From assembly GCA_003021005.1 (NCBI GenBank), contig PXRI01000013.1, forward strand, positions 86,215 to 150,214: a stretch of DNA of 64,000 nt, given 5' to 3'. The translations under genes and the position numbers were made by a program. The number at the start of each line of letters is the position of its first letter. Position 1 is the first letter of the stretch. This document shows, one piece after another, positions 36,326 to 45,194 of the stretch. The notes under the pieces are model-generated. The model was not told where the DNA came from, ran no database searches, and worked only from the letters and a program-made list of their open reading frames with translations. Source of the stretch: Halobacteriales archaeon QS_1_69_70 (lineage in GTDB: Archaea > Halobacteriota > Halobacteria > Halobacteriales > Haloarculaceae).

Positions 36326-39231
36326 CCGGGCCCTCCGCGCCGGTCCCGGACGAGGTCGGCGGGCGTCGCCCGGACGAGGGCGACGGTCGCCAGCCCCGCG
36401 CTGACCGCCACGACCACCAGGGCGGCGAGGGCGACGCCCGCGGCGACGACGGGGTCAAGTGCCGGGAGGAGCCGCACGCCGTAGACGGTCAGCCGGCCGG
36501 CCCGGTCGAGCGCCAGGAGGCCGAGGCCGGCGACGACGGCGGCGACGGCCGTCGCGACGACGCCGACGCGGAGCGCGTCGCCGACCACGAGGCGGGCGAT
36601 CCGCCGCGGCGGGGCGCCGGTGGCCCGGTTGATGCCGAGCGCACGACGGCGGGCGCGGACCGCCGCCGCGAACGTGGCCGTCGTCGCGCCGACGGTCATC
36701 AGCGCCGCGAGCCCGACCAGGGCGGCGGCCATCAGCCGCAGGTCCCCGAAGGCGACCCGGACGGCGTCGCCGACCGGCGAGGCGCTCGTCCGGCCCCCGG
36801 CCGCGACGGCGGCCGGGATCCGCTCGTCGCCCGTGACGGTGTAGTTGCGCTCGGCGATCGGCCGGCCGTCCACCCTGGCGGTGACGGTGTACTCGCCGGG
36901 CGGTCGTCGGGCGAGCCGCCGGGTGACGGTCCGGCGCTCGCCGGGCGGTACCCGGAGCGTGCGCGTGGTGTCGCCGGTCGGGCCGCCGATGGCCGCCTCG
37001 GCGGCCAGCGTCCCGTTCCAGGGATTGCGAACCGATAGCGTCGCCGTGGGCCGGACGAGGACGTCGGGGTCGTCGGGGCGGACGGCCAGGGCCGCGGTCG
37101 GCCGACGGGTCGCGTTCGCGCGGACGTCGACGGTCGTCCTGGCGGCCGTCGGGCCGTCGCCGGCGACGACCTCGCGGGTGCCGGTGGTGGAAAGCGGGAC
37201 GCGGACCGTGCCGTTGCGGTCGGTCCGGCGGACGGCGTGCTCGACCCGGACCGCGACGTCGTGGCCTGGCGCGCCGGTGGCGTCGACGACGGTGACGAGC
37301 GGGCGCGATCCGGGCGGCGCCGTCGCGGGGGCGCCCTGTATCGAGAGCTGGTCCCGGCGCTGTACCGATACGCGCCGGGACACGCCGGCGGTCTCGAGGT
37401 CGTAGGTGCCCGCGCTGACCGGTCGGAACTCGACGGTCCGCCGGGTGGTCTCGCCGGGCGACAGCCCCACGTCGAGGTCGCGGCGCTGGTCGCCGAACGC
37501 GACGCCCAACGTCCCGTTCGTCTCGGTCGGGTCGGCGTTCGACAGCGCCACCTCGACGTCGACGGGCTCGCCGGCGACGGGGTCATCAGCGGGCCGGATC
37601 GACGTGACGACCAGGCCGTCGCCGCTCGGTGCCGGGAGGCGGTCGGCGCGGACGACGTTGACCCGGCCGTCGCGGACGCTCGAGAGGTGTCTGGCGGTCG
37701 GCAGCGAGACAAGGAGCGCGCCGCCCTCGGCGCCCGGGGCGTCGTACCGGCCGACGACCCGGACGCGGGCGAGGGCGGCCCTGGTGCTGCCGCCGATGGT
37801 GACGGTGTCGCCGACATCGAGGTCGGCATCGAGGTTCGCGCCGGCGACGGCCTCGTCCGGGCCGCGCGGGCGGCGGCCCTCGACGATGGTCGCGCCGGTC
37901 ACGGCCGCGTAGTCGCCGTAGTCGACGCCCCGCATCGGGAGCGGGTTGCCGTCCCGGACGCCGAACAGCAGGATCTCGCCGCTGGCGTCGACGCCCCGGG
38001 CCCGGAGCGCGTCGGCGTAGCCGGCCGGGACCTGGCTCGCGACCGGATGGCCGGCGCCCGGTTCGGAGATAGTCGCCCGGTCGGTCGCGGTCACGGGCGC
38101 GAGGGCGGCGCCGCCGGCGACGACCACCGAGGACACGAGGAGGAACGCCGAAAGCGTCGCGGCGGTCGGGACGAGCGCCCGGGCGTCGAGCACAGCCAGC
38201 GACAGGGGGCCGTCGGCGGCGTCGGCGCCGTCGATCCGGGCCGGCGGCACCGTCGCGGCCCGCCGGGCCGCCAGGACGCCGCCGACCGTGGCGACGGCGA
38301 CCATCGTAACCAGCATCCCGATAACGATCCCCGCCGTCCGCGCGGTGAGGTCGACCGACAGCGAGGTGGGCACCCCGAGGGCGGTGGCGGCGTTCACGGC
38401 AGCGTTGGCGGCTATGACTCCGACGGCGTAGCCGAGCGCGACCCCCACGCCGCCGAGGAGCGCGGCCCGGCATCCGAACAGGCCCAGCACCGTCCGCGGG
38501 GTCGCGCCGGTCGCCCGCAGGACCCGGATGGCGTCCCGTCGGTCGGCGACCGCGATCCGGGTCGTGCTGAACGCCGTGATGCCGACCAGCAGGCCGCCGC
38601 CGGCGGCGACGAGGCCCACGACGCCGAGGAGCTGGCCGGTGCCGGCCGCGAAGAACCGGACGACGCCCCGGAGCGGCACCTCGCCGCCACCCTCCTCGAC
38701 GACGATGGCGCCGGAGGGGCCGAGGGCGGTCATCGTCTCGGGGGTGACCGCGTACCAGGACGGCGGGAGGATGGAATCCCGGCGCGGCTCGACGTCCAGG
38801 GTGACCGCGGTCTCGCCCGTGACGCGGTGGGTCCCCGGGCCGTCGATCGCCCCCAGGGTCGGGCCGCCGGCGGCGAGTCGCCGCTGGCCGTACGTACGGT
38901 CGGTGCCCCGCGGCACCGCCACGGCGCGGGTGGCGGCGCCGTCAGGGCCGGTCACCTCGGTCACGGCCACCACGACGGCGCCGGGGCCGGCGGCGGCCTC
39001 GGCGGCCGCCGTCGATCCGTAGTAGGTCGCGCTGCCCGGCGACTCCAGGCCCGCCGCGATGGCGGCGGTCTGATCGCCGGCCGCGACCACGAAAAGCACC
39101 GTCCCGACCAGGAAGGCGACGGTCACCGCGATCACGACGACGGCCAGGCGGTCCTCGCGCGACCACCGGAACAGGAGCGCCCGGCGGTAGCTCGCCCCAC
39201 GGGAGCGGCCGGCCGGACGATCGGGGTTCAT
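36322..39231 (-). CDS. Very large FtsX-like ABC permease with Ig-like insertion
   Basis: A 969-residue permease of the FtsX/MacB type, much longer than usual. The N-terminal part has one helix, an extracellular domain, and three helices with the FtsX signature TTRIAVADRRDAIRVLRATGA. A further helix near residue 470 leads into a MacB-like periplasmic domain. Residues about 620-840 are CARDB/Ig-like repeats (VDVEVALSNADPTETNGTLG, ATLSVRNPWNGTLAAEAAIG). The C-terminal part repeats the FtsX module (RRALGINRATGAPPRRIARL). The stretch upstream of ATG 39231 is antisense. A ttttac element lies about 35 bases before it. It is divergent from the PadR gene and heads the permease/GT-C/ATPase operon. Confidence 0.85.
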   Translation of the reverse strand: MNPDRPAGRSRGASYRRALLFRWSREDRLAVVVIAVTVAFLVGTVLFVVAAGDQTAAIAAGLESPGSATYYGSTAAAEAAAGPGAVVVAVTEVTGPDGAATRAVAVPRGTDRTYGQRRLAAGGPTLGAIDGPGTHRVTGETAVTLDVEPRRDSILPPSWYAVTPETMTALGPSGAIVVEEGGGEVPLRGVVRFFAAGTGQLLGVVGLVAAGGGLLVGITAFSTTRIAVADRRDAIRVLRATGATPRTVLGLFGCRAALLGGVGVALGYAVGVIAANAAVNAATALGVPTSLSVDLTARTAGIVIGMLVTMVAVATVGGVLAARRAATVPPARIDGADAADGPLSLAVLDARALVPTAATLSAFLLVSSVVVAGGAALAPVTATDRATISEPGAGHPVASQVPAGYADALRARGVDASGEILLFGVRDGNPLPMRGVDYGDYAAVTGATIVEGRRPRGPDEAVAGANLDADLDVGDTVTIGGSTRAALARVRVVGRYDAPGAEGGALLVSLPTARHLSSVRDGRVNVVRADRLPAPSGDGLVVTSIRPADDPVAGEPVDVEVALSNADPTETNGTLGVAFGDQRRDLDVGLSPGETTRRTVEFRPVSAGTYDLETAGVSRRVSVQRRDQLSIQGAPATAPPGSRPLVTVVDATGAPGHDVAVRVEHAVRRTDRNGTVRVPLSTTGTREVVAGDGPTAARTTVDVRANATRRPTAALAVRPDDPDVLVRPTATLSVRNPWNGTLAAEAAIGGPTGDTTRTLRVPPGERRTVTRRLARRPPGEYTVTARVDGRPIAERNYTVTGDERIPAAVAAGGRTSASPVGDAVRVAFGDLRLMAAALVGLAALMTVGATTATFAAAVRARRRALGINRATGAPPRRIARLVVGDALRVGVVATAVAAVVAGLGLLALDRAGRLTVYGVRLLPALDPVVAAGVALAALVVVAVSAGLATVALVRATPADLVRDRRGGPG

Positions 39232-39394
39232 CGCTGACACGCGGAGTGGACGGGAGTGACCGTAAAACCGCTTCGCATCGACGGCGCACCGGTCCTCTGC
39301 GGGACTCACAGTGGAGGTGTTCTCACAGCCGGATAACGCCGACACCCCCTTAAGGGACAGGGCTGCGTAACCGCGGTAGAGTGAGGACCCAGCC
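39232..39394. promoter_or_regulatory. Divergent promoter region, PadR gene and ABC operon
   Basis: On the minus strand a ggttttac element (about 39267-39276) lies some 35 bases before the permease start at 39231. On the plus strand a ccttaagg palindrome (39349-39356) precedes the PadR start at 39395. Between them the direct repeat ctcacag occurs at 39305-39311 and 39322-39328, a possible operator for the PadR protein. Confidence 0.4.
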
Positions 39395-39874
39395 ATGACC
39401 ACGAACTCCCAGGGGACCTCCGTCGAGGAACTCTGCCGCAAACTGGATGGCATCGAGTCGCCGGACGCGACCGACGAGACCGGCGCGGGCCGGTCCGAGG
39501 CCTTCGTCGCCGAGGCCACCGCCGGCATAGATACCGGGGAGAGCTTCAGCTTCCTCGAGCGGCTCGTCAAGGAGTCACTCGACGAGTTGCTCGTCGTCCT
39601 CGTCGCGGTTCGGGACGGCGGGGCCCACGGCGAGGGCCTGATGGGCGACATGGCCGACGTCTTCGACGTCCGTCTCAGCCCCGGCACGGTCTACCCGAGG
39701 CTCCACGAACTCGAGGAGGAGGGCATCCTGGAGGTGCACGAACTCGTCCGCACCAAGGAGTACCGGATCGCCGACCCCGAGGCGGCCCGCGGGCTGGTCG
39801 AGCGGGCGTTCGAGCAGCACTTCGCGCTCAGTACCGTCTTCGACCGCGCCCTCGAGGAGTTCCCCACCCGCTGA
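39395..39874 (+). CDS. PadR-family transcriptional regulator
   Basis: A 159-residue regulator with a winged-helix domain of PadR type (about residues 55-130). The helical part ESLDELLVVLVAVRDGGAHG is followed by the recognition segment LSPGTVYPRLHELEEEGIL and the wing EYRIADPEA. An acidic N-terminal extension of about 50 residues precedes it. It is divergent from the large ABC permease operon and is the likely regulator of that transporter, a common arrangement for PadR proteins. The start at 39395 is supported by normal upstream spacing. Confidence 0.88.
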   Translation: MTTNSQGTSVEELCRKLDGIESPDATDETGAGRSEAFVAEATAGIDTGESFSFLERLVKESLDELLVVLVAVRDGGAHGEGLMGDMADVFDVRLSPGTVYPRLHELEEEGILEVHELVRTKEYRIADPEAARGLVERAFEQHFALSTVFDRALEEFPTR

Positions 39875-40043
39875 CGCCCGGCCTCCCGTCGGTCCGGTTC
39901 CTGACCGTCGCCGGCGTGGCGCACGCCCAGCGCCCTGCTGGTCTCGCTGCCCCACCCTCGATGCGTCGTCAACGTGGTCGGAGGGTCAAAGAGCGACTGT
40001 AGTCTCCGACAAGGATAACGGGCCACCCCGTGTACGCGGACCA

Positions 40044-40583
40044 GTGCGACGACGCGGCTTCCTCGGCGGGACTGTCGCGGCCGCAGTCGCTGTCGCCGGC
40101 TGTCTCGACGCCGGCGACGCCGGCGAGGAGCCGACGGGCGACCCGACCGCGGAGCCGACGGACACCCCCGACGGTCGCACGCTCGAGGACACCGCCTTCG
40201 ATGTCACGAACGTCGAGTGCGGCAGCGACTACGGCCACCACGACGTGACGACGTCGGGGGACACGGTGACCGTCGAGGGCGTGCTCGACGGCCGGGATAC
40301 CTGTTACACCGCCGAACTCGTCCGCGGTGAGTACGTGGGAGAGATGGACACGCTGTTCGTCGAGGTCGAGGCAAGAGAGTCCGAGGACGCCGCCGCCTGC
40401 GGCCAGTGCATCGTCGAGATCCACTACGTCGCGACGTTCGCGTTCGACGAGGGCACCCCCGAGCGGGTGGAGGTCGAGCAGCGGGGCGCCACCACGTCCG
40501 GGTCGTCGGGCGCGAGCGGGAGCGGGAGCGCCACCGAGCCCGACGCGACCCGGACGCCCACCCCGGATCCGGACGACTACTGA
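40044..40583 (+). CDS. Tat lipoprotein, function unknown
   Basis: A 179-residue lipoprotein. A twin-Arg signal (RRRGFLGGTVAAAVAVAGC) with a lipobox VAGC is followed by a Thr/Glu/Asp-rich linker, a small beta-rich domain and a Ser/Gly/Thr-rich C-terminal tail. Four Cys in the mature domain (VECGSDYG, DTCYTAEL, AACGQCIVE) probably form disulfides. It starts at GTG 40044. Haloarchaeal genomes hold many such lipoproteins; function unknown. The C-terminus ends convergently seven bases into the thiolase-associated gene. Confidence 0.75.
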   Translation: MRRRGFLGGTVAAAVAVAGCLDAGDAGEEPTGDPTAEPTDTPDGRTLEDTAFDVTNVECGSDYGHHDVTTSGDTVTVEGVLDGRDTCYTAELVRGEYVGEMDTLFVEVEARESEDAAACGQCIVEIHYVATFAFDEGTPERVEVEQRGATTSGSSGASGSGSATEPDATRTPTPDPDDY

Positions 40584-41998
40584 CCGACCGGCACGGCCTT
40601 GAGCCCGTACCGCGGCACCCCTTCCTCGACGTAGATCCGGCGCGGGACGGCCCGGACCCGGTCGGCCACCTCGGCCTCGCCGACCACCTGGATCGGAAGC
40701 GAGACGGCCCCCTCGCCGGCGTCGAACGTGACGATGGCGACGCCGAAGGCGCCCTGCTTCGCCTGCTGGTCGGCGAACTCCGGCGGCGCGCCGCCACGAC
40801 CGATGGTCGTCGCCGCCTCGACCGTCCCGGTCCGCGCCGGCTCGACCGGCCGGAACGCGACCAGCGCGGCACAGTCCGGGCAGGCGCCCGCCGGCGGGAA
40901 CGCGACGTGGCCGCACTCGGGACACCGGCCCGCGACGTGGCGGTGGCGCTGCTCGAGACTGCGGCGCCACGTCGGCACCGGGACGTGGGCGGCCCCGCCG
41001 TCCGGCGAGGTGCCGACGACGTCGCCGCGACGACGGAGGTACGCCGGATAGTCGAGGGTCCGGTCGGCGGAAAGCGAGGTCTCCACGGGCGCCGATCCGG
41101 TCACCAGGGCGGCCGTCACGCCGGCGCCCGACCCCCAGGCGACCGCAACCGTCCGCTCGTGGCCGGCCTCGAAGGCCCGGGCGAGCCCGAGCGGGACGCT
41201 GGCGGCCGCGGTGTCGCCCAGCTCCGAGACCGTCTCGACGGCCGCGACCGCCTCTGCGTCGAGGCCGGTCCGGTACGGGCGCTTCCCGTCGGGCGCCTGG
41301 ACCGCCGCCGCGTCGTAAGTCACGCCGCCCGAACCGCGACGCCCGTCGTCGCCGTCCGCGTGCACGCCCTCGAGTGCGTCGACAGCGGCCTCGACGGGCT
41401 CGACGAACGCCTCGCGACCGTAGGTGCCGACGTCGAGGCCCTCGAGGGCCGTGCTGCCGGCCCGCCGGAACCGCGTCCCGGGCCGGGGCGCGGAGACGGA
41501 CGCCGACGCCTCGACGGTCGCCGGCGCGTCGGCCCCGACGAGGAACGCGGCCGCGCCGGCGCCGGCGGCGTGCTCCCGGCGGTCGTCCGGCTCGCCTACG
41601 GGGCAGTCCGCCGCGACGACCAGCGCCGGGCCGTTGCGGTCGAGCGCGTCGAGCAAGGCGTCGACGCCGGCCCGGGTGTGGCCGCCGTACATCCTGGTCG
41701 TTGCGTCGTCGGGCGCGTCGAGATAGGAACCGAGCCGCGGCGTGAGGTCTTCCTCGGCGAGCGGCGGGGTCGTCGTGGCGAACGCGACCGACGCGAGGTC
41801 GCTGCCGGCCGCGTCGGCGGCCGACAGGGCGCGCCGGGCTGCTTCGACGGCCATCGTGAGCGCGTCCTCGTCGGCGTCGGGAACCGCCGTCGACTCGACG
41901 CCGGGCGCGTCGAACCGGCCCCAGGCGTCCTCGAAGGCCGCCGCCGGGACGCGGCTCGCCGGGGCGTACGCGCCCGCCGCCCGGATGCCGCGGGTCAC
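40577..41998 (-). CDS. HMG-CoA synthase-like protein fused to a DUF35 OB/zinc ribbon
   Basis: A 473-residue fusion. Residues about 1-310 have the ketosynthase/HMG-CoA-synthase fold (VEAARRALSAADAAGSDLAS, LVVAADCPVGEPDDRREHAA). The C-terminal about 130 residues form a DUF35 module with a zinc ribbon CPECGHVAFPPAGACPDC and an OB-fold (VEAATTIGRGGAPPEFADQQ). Where HMG-CoA synthases carry the acyl-accepting Cys before YGG, this protein has TRMYGGHTRAG, so I see no equivalent nucleophile. GTG 41998 overlaps the thiolase stop (GTGA). Archaeal thiolase, HMG-CoA synthase and DUF35 proteins form a channelling complex; here two are fused and the third is coupled. Not the classic mevalonate enzyme. Confidence 0.82.
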   Translation of the reverse strand: MTRGIRAAGAYAPASRVPAAAFEDAWGRFDAPGVESTAVPDADEDALTMAVEAARRALSAADAAGSDLASVAFATTTPPLAEEDLTPRLGSYLDAPDDATTRMYGGHTRAGVDALLDALDRNGPALVVAADCPVGEPDDRREHAAGAGAAAFLVGADAPATVEASASVSAPRPGTRFRRAGSTALEGLDVGTYGREAFVEPVEAAVDALEGVHADGDDGRRGSGGVTYDAAAVQAPDGKRPYRTGLDAEAVAAVETVSELGDTAAASVPLGLARAFEAGHERTVAVAWGSGAGVTAALVTGSAPVETSLSADRTLDYPAYLRRRGDVVGTSPDGGAAHVPVPTWRRSLEQRHRHVAGRCPECGHVAFPPAGACPDCAALVAFRPVEPARTGTVEAATTIGRGGAPPEFADQQAKQGAFGVAIVTFDAGEGAVSLPIQVVGEAEVADRVRAVPRRIYVEEGVPRYGLKAVPVGQ

Positions 41999-43179
41999 GC
42001 CGGGCCCTCCCGGCGGTCCGCCCGTTCGAGGACGTGGACCACCGCGGCCCCGCCGGAGCCGCCGACGTTGTGCGTGAGCCCGACCACGGGGTCGTCGAGC
42101 TGTCGGTCGCCGGCGCGGCCGGTCAGCTGGTCGTAGGCCTCGACGACCTGGCCGGCGCCCGTCGCACCGATCGGGTGGCCCTTCGCCTTCAGCCCGCCGG
42201 AGGTGTTCACGGGGAGGTCGCCCTCGGGCCGCGTCGCGCCCGATTCGACGTAGTCGCCGGCCGCCCCGCGGTCGCAAAAGCCCAGGTCCTCGTAGGCGAG
42301 GAGTTCTGCCACCGCGAAGCAGTCGTGGACCTCCGCGAAGTCAAGTGCCGCCGGGTCGAGGCCGGCCGCGTCGTAGGCGGTCTCGGCCGCCCGCCGCGAG
42401 GCCGGGATGGCGGTGTAGGTGTCCCGCTGGAACAGCCCGACGCGGTCGGCGGCGGCGCCGACGCCGGCGACCCGGACGGGCGCGTCCGTGTACTCCTCGA
42501 CGACGTCCTCGCTGACGACGAGTGCTGCGGCGGCGCCGTCGGTCGTGGGACAGCAGTGATATAGCGTCAGCGGTTCGGCGACCGCGGGCGCCTCGGTCGC
42601 CTCCTCGAGCGTGCAGGTGAAGTCCAGGTGGGCCTTCGGGTTGTGCGCGGCGTTGTCGTGATTTTTTACAGCAACGGCCGAGAGTTGTTCGGCGGTGGTG
42701 CCGTACTCGCGCATGTGGGCCGAGGCCATCTGGGCGTAGACGCCGGCGAAGGTGGTGCCGGAGAGCCGCTCCCACTCGGTCTCCCCGGAGACGCCGAGCC
42801 AGTACCGGACCGCCTCGTCGGAGAGGTCAGTCATCACCTCGACGCCGCCGGCGAGTGCGACGTCGGCCATCCCGGCCCGGACTGCCATCACGGCCTGCCG
42901 GAGCGCGTACCCGGAGGCGGCACAGGCGTTCTCGACCCGGGTGACGGGTGTGCCGTCGAGGCCGACGTGTTCGGTGCAGGCCGGGCCCGGGAGGCCGAGC
43001 TGGCGGCCGCCGACCCCGAGTGTACCGAGGTAGGCCTCCTCGACGTCGGCCAGGGCGAACCCGTTCGGGACGCTCTCGACCGCGGCCTCGACGGCCGTCC
43101 GGAACAGCGAGCGGTAGCTCTCGTCGGGGAAGGAGCCGAACGCCGACTGGCCCGCCCCGACGACGTAGGCGTCACGCAT
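41995..43179 (-). CDS. Thiolase (acetyl-CoA acetyltransferase/SCP-x type)
   Basis: A 394-residue thiolase. The nucleophile Cys86 lies in VENACAASGYALRQA. The catalytic His is in HDCFAVAELLAYE, and the C-terminal GGLKAKGHPIGATGAGQ holds the second His. The terminal NVGGSGGAAVVHVL is standard. Lack of a strong GHP-C pair near the end and the DUF35-type partner place it in the archaeal SCP-x-like group that condenses or cleaves acyl-CoA. Its start is ATG 43179 (family MRDAYVVGAGQS). The coupled downstream gene encodes the HMG-CoA-synthase-like/DUF35 protein, so they most likely act together. Confidence 0.88.
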   Translation of the reverse strand: MRDAYVVGAGQSAFGSFPDESYRSLFRTAVEAAVESVPNGFALADVEEAYLGTLGVGGRQLGLPGPACTEHVGLDGTPVTRVENACAASGYALRQAVMAVRAGMADVALAGGVEVMTDLSDEAVRYWLGVSGETEWERLSGTTFAGVYAQMASAHMREYGTTAEQLSAVAVKNHDNAAHNPKAHLDFTCTLEEATEAPAVAEPLTLYHCCPTTDGAAAALVVSEDVVEEYTDAPVRVAGVGAAADRVGLFQRDTYTAIPASRRAAETAYDAAGLDPAALDFAEVHDCFAVAELLAYEDLGFCDRGAAGDYVESGATRPEGDLPVNTSGGLKAKGHPIGATGAGQVVEAYDQLTGRAGDRQLDDPVVGLTHNVGGSGGAAVVHVLERADRREGPA

Positions 43180-43429
43180 AGGGACGCCGTGGAGTCGTCG
43201 GGGCATAACTGTACGTCCGGGGGCCGTCTCGTCGTGCGGCCCCCGCCGACCGCGGCCTCGGGAACGCGGTCGGGCCCGGCATAGACGGCGCGCTTGGTGG
43301 CGGGCGCGGCACAGACGGCGCGCTTAGTGGCGGGCGCGCGCAGCGAGGTGCAGGACGACAGCGGGAGAGGGCATTCGAACCCGTCGGCAGCCTCGCCAGA
43401 TTCAAACCCGTCGGCACGAAACCCGGGCC
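43180..43429. repeat. Intergenic tandem repeats before cofD
   Basis: Two 30-base copies of a unit containing gacggcgcgctt and gtggcgggcgcg lie at 43279-43308 and 43309-43338 with two mismatches. A second repeat, attcgaacccgtcggca (43373-43389) and attcaaacccgtcggca (43400-43416), follows with 27-base spacing. Its complement includes ttcgaat, a T-loop-like word, but no tRNA can be built. The region lies directly upstream of the cofD operon. Confidence 0.6.
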
Positions 43430-44434
43430 ATGGTCACGTTCCTCGCCGGCGGGACGGGGACGCCGAAGCTCCTCTACGGGAGCGAGGCGGTGTTCGACCC
43501 GGTGAGGACGCCGGTGGTCTGCAACACCGGCGACGACGTCGAGATGGGCGGCCTCATCGTCTCTCCCGACGTCGACGCCGTGCTGTTCGCCGCGGCCGAC
43601 CGCCTCGACCGCGAGGCGTGGTGGGGCGTCGACAGCGACACCACCGCGACCCACGACGAGGTCCACGCGCTGGCCGACGCCGCCGGCCTCGAGGGCGGCC
43701 CCCGGTACCTCCCCGAGGCCGCCCAGACGGCCGGGCGCGACGTCGCGCGGTGGCGGCGCTTTTCCGGCGTCGCGGAGTTCATGGAACTCGGCGACCGCGA
43801 CCGCGCGGTCCATGTCACCCGGACCGGGCTGCTCGACGAGGGCCGGAGCCTCACCGAGACCGTCCGGACGCTCGCCGACGCGCTGGGCGTCGACCGGCCG
43901 GTCCTCCCGATGAGCGACGACCCCGTCGCCACCATCGTCCACACCGGGGAGGGCCCGATGCACTTCCAGGCCTTCTGGGTCCACCACCGCGCCGAACCGG
44001 CCGTCGAGGACGTCGAGTTCCGCGGGGTCGCGTCGGCGTCGGCGACCGACGCCGTCCTGACCGCTCTGGAAGACCCGGTCGTCATAGGACCCTCCAATCC
44101 GGTCACGAGCGTCGGCCCGATGCTCGCACTCGAGGGGGTCCGCGAGGCGCTGTCGTCGACCACCGTCGTCGCCGTCTCGCCGTTCGTCGAGGACGCGGCC
44201 TTCTCCGGCCCGGCGGGGAAGCTCATGGCGGCGACCGGCCGCGACCCGTCGACGGCCGGCGTCGCGGCCGCCTATCCGTTCGCCGACGCCTTCGTCCTCG
44301 ACGAGGCCGACGCCACGCCGCTGGACCGACCGGTCGTCCGGACCGACACCGCGCTCGGGACCCCCGCGGACGGCCGGCGGGTCTGTGAGGCGGTCCGGAC
44401 GGCACTCGAGCGCGCGGGCGCGGAGGTGGCGTAA
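43430..44434 (+). CDS. cofD: 2-phospho-L-lactate transferase (coenzyme F420 synthesis)
   Basis: A 334-residue CofD, which joins the activated phospholactate-type guanylyl moiety to Fo to give F420-0. Motifs: N-terminal [33 protein letters not shown] (substrate loop), a central RVGxD-type helix, and [18 protein letters not shown] followed by [20 protein letters not shown]. Length is typical. It heads a run of tightly packed genes; the next starts one base after its stop. F420 is the cofactor expected for the LLM-type oxidoreductase encoded at 17.8 kb. Confidence 0.93.
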   Translation: MVTFLAGGTGTPKLLYGSEAVFDPVRTPVVCNTGDDVEMGGLIVSPDVDAVLFAAADRLDREAWWGVDSDTTATHDEVHALADAAGLEGGPRYLPEAAQTAGRDVARWRRFSGVAEFMELGDRDRAVHVTRTGLLDEGRSLTETVRTLADALGVDRPVLPMSDDPVATIVHTGEGPMHFQAFWVHHRAEPAVEDVEFRGVASASATDAVLTALEDPVVIGPSNPVTSVGPMLALEGVREALSSTTVVAVSPFVEDAAFSGPAGKLMAATGRDPSTAGVAAAYPFADAFVLDEADATPLDRPVVRTDTALGTPADGRRVCEAVRTALERAGAEVA

Positions 44435-44435
44435 C

Positions 44436-45194
44436 GTGTTCCGGCCCCGCGTCGCCGCCGCGTCGCTGTCGGGCGCCTCGGACGCCCGGTGGGCCGCCCG
44501 CGCCGCGCCCCATGTCGGTTGGGCGGTCCTCGGCGGCGTCGCGCTCGACGGCCCGACGCGGGCCGCCGCGCGCGCGATGGTCGAGCGGGACCGCGAGGAG
44601 TTCCTGCCGCCGGACCCGGTGGCGTTCGTCGACCGCCAGCTCGCCGCCCTCGAGGCCGCGCCCGTGCGACCGGGCGTGAACGTCCGCAGCGTCGACCCCG
44701 ACCCGGTCGCGGCCGTCGCCGAGACGTGTCGGCGCCACGACGCGGTCCTCGAGGTGAATGCCCACTGTCGCCAGAGCGAGATGTGTGCCGCCGGCGCCGG
44801 CGAGTCACTGCTCCGCCACCCCGAGCGGCTCTGCGAGCAGGTCGCGGCGGCCGCCGACGCGGGTGCGGCCGTAAGCGTCAAGGTGCGGACGGAGGTCGAC
44901 GGCGTCGACCTCCCCACACTCGCCCGCCGCGTCGTCGACGCCGGCGCCAACGCCGTCCACGTCGACGCGATGGACTCAGAATCCGTCGTCGGCGACGTGG
45001 CCGCGGCAGTCCCGTCTGGGTTCGTCGTGGCGAACAACGGCGTCCGGGACCGGGCGACGGCCCACGAGTACCTCGCGATGGGCGCCGATGCGGTCTCGGT
45101 CGGCCGGCCGTCGGACGACCCCCGGGTGCTCGCCCGGGTCGCCCGGGCGACCGAGGCGTGGTTCGAGCGACGGGAGGCGGCCCCGGATGCGTGA
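44436..45194 (+). CDS. Dus-like TIM-barrel protein
   Basis: A 252-residue TIM-barrel protein related to tRNA-dihydrouridine synthases/dihydroorotate dehydrogenases. Visible segments are RPGVNVRSVDPDPVAAV, a substrate-site stretch VLEVNAHCRQSEMCAAG, SVKVRTEVDGVDLPTLA and the FMN-phosphate-type end VVANNGVRDRATAHEYLAMG then GADAVSVGRP. The usual Dus catalytic CPxxK motif is replaced by AHCRQSEMC, so the activity may differ. It starts at GTG 44436, one base after cofD stops. The archaeal neighbourhood cofD/Dus-like/CitG-like/DUF447 is conserved but its joint role is not established. Confidence 0.78.
   Translation: MFRPRVAAASLSGASDARWAARAAPHVGWAVLGGVALDGPTRAAARAMVERDREEFLPPDPVAFVDRQLAALEAAPVRPGVNVRSVDPDPVAAVAETCRRHDAVLEVNAHCRQSEMCAAGAGESLLRHPERLCEQVAAAADAGAAVSVKVRTEVDGVDLPTLARRVVDAGANAVHVDAMDSESVVGDVAAAVPSGFVVANNGVRDRATAHEYLAMGADAVSVGRPSDDPRVLARVARATEAWFERREAAPDA

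Noticed and set aside
43373..43416. Possible tRNA, because the complement contains ttcgaat and ttcgaat-like T-loop words
   Set aside because: No acceptor stem, D-arm or anticodon arm could be built around either word; they are direct repeats instead.
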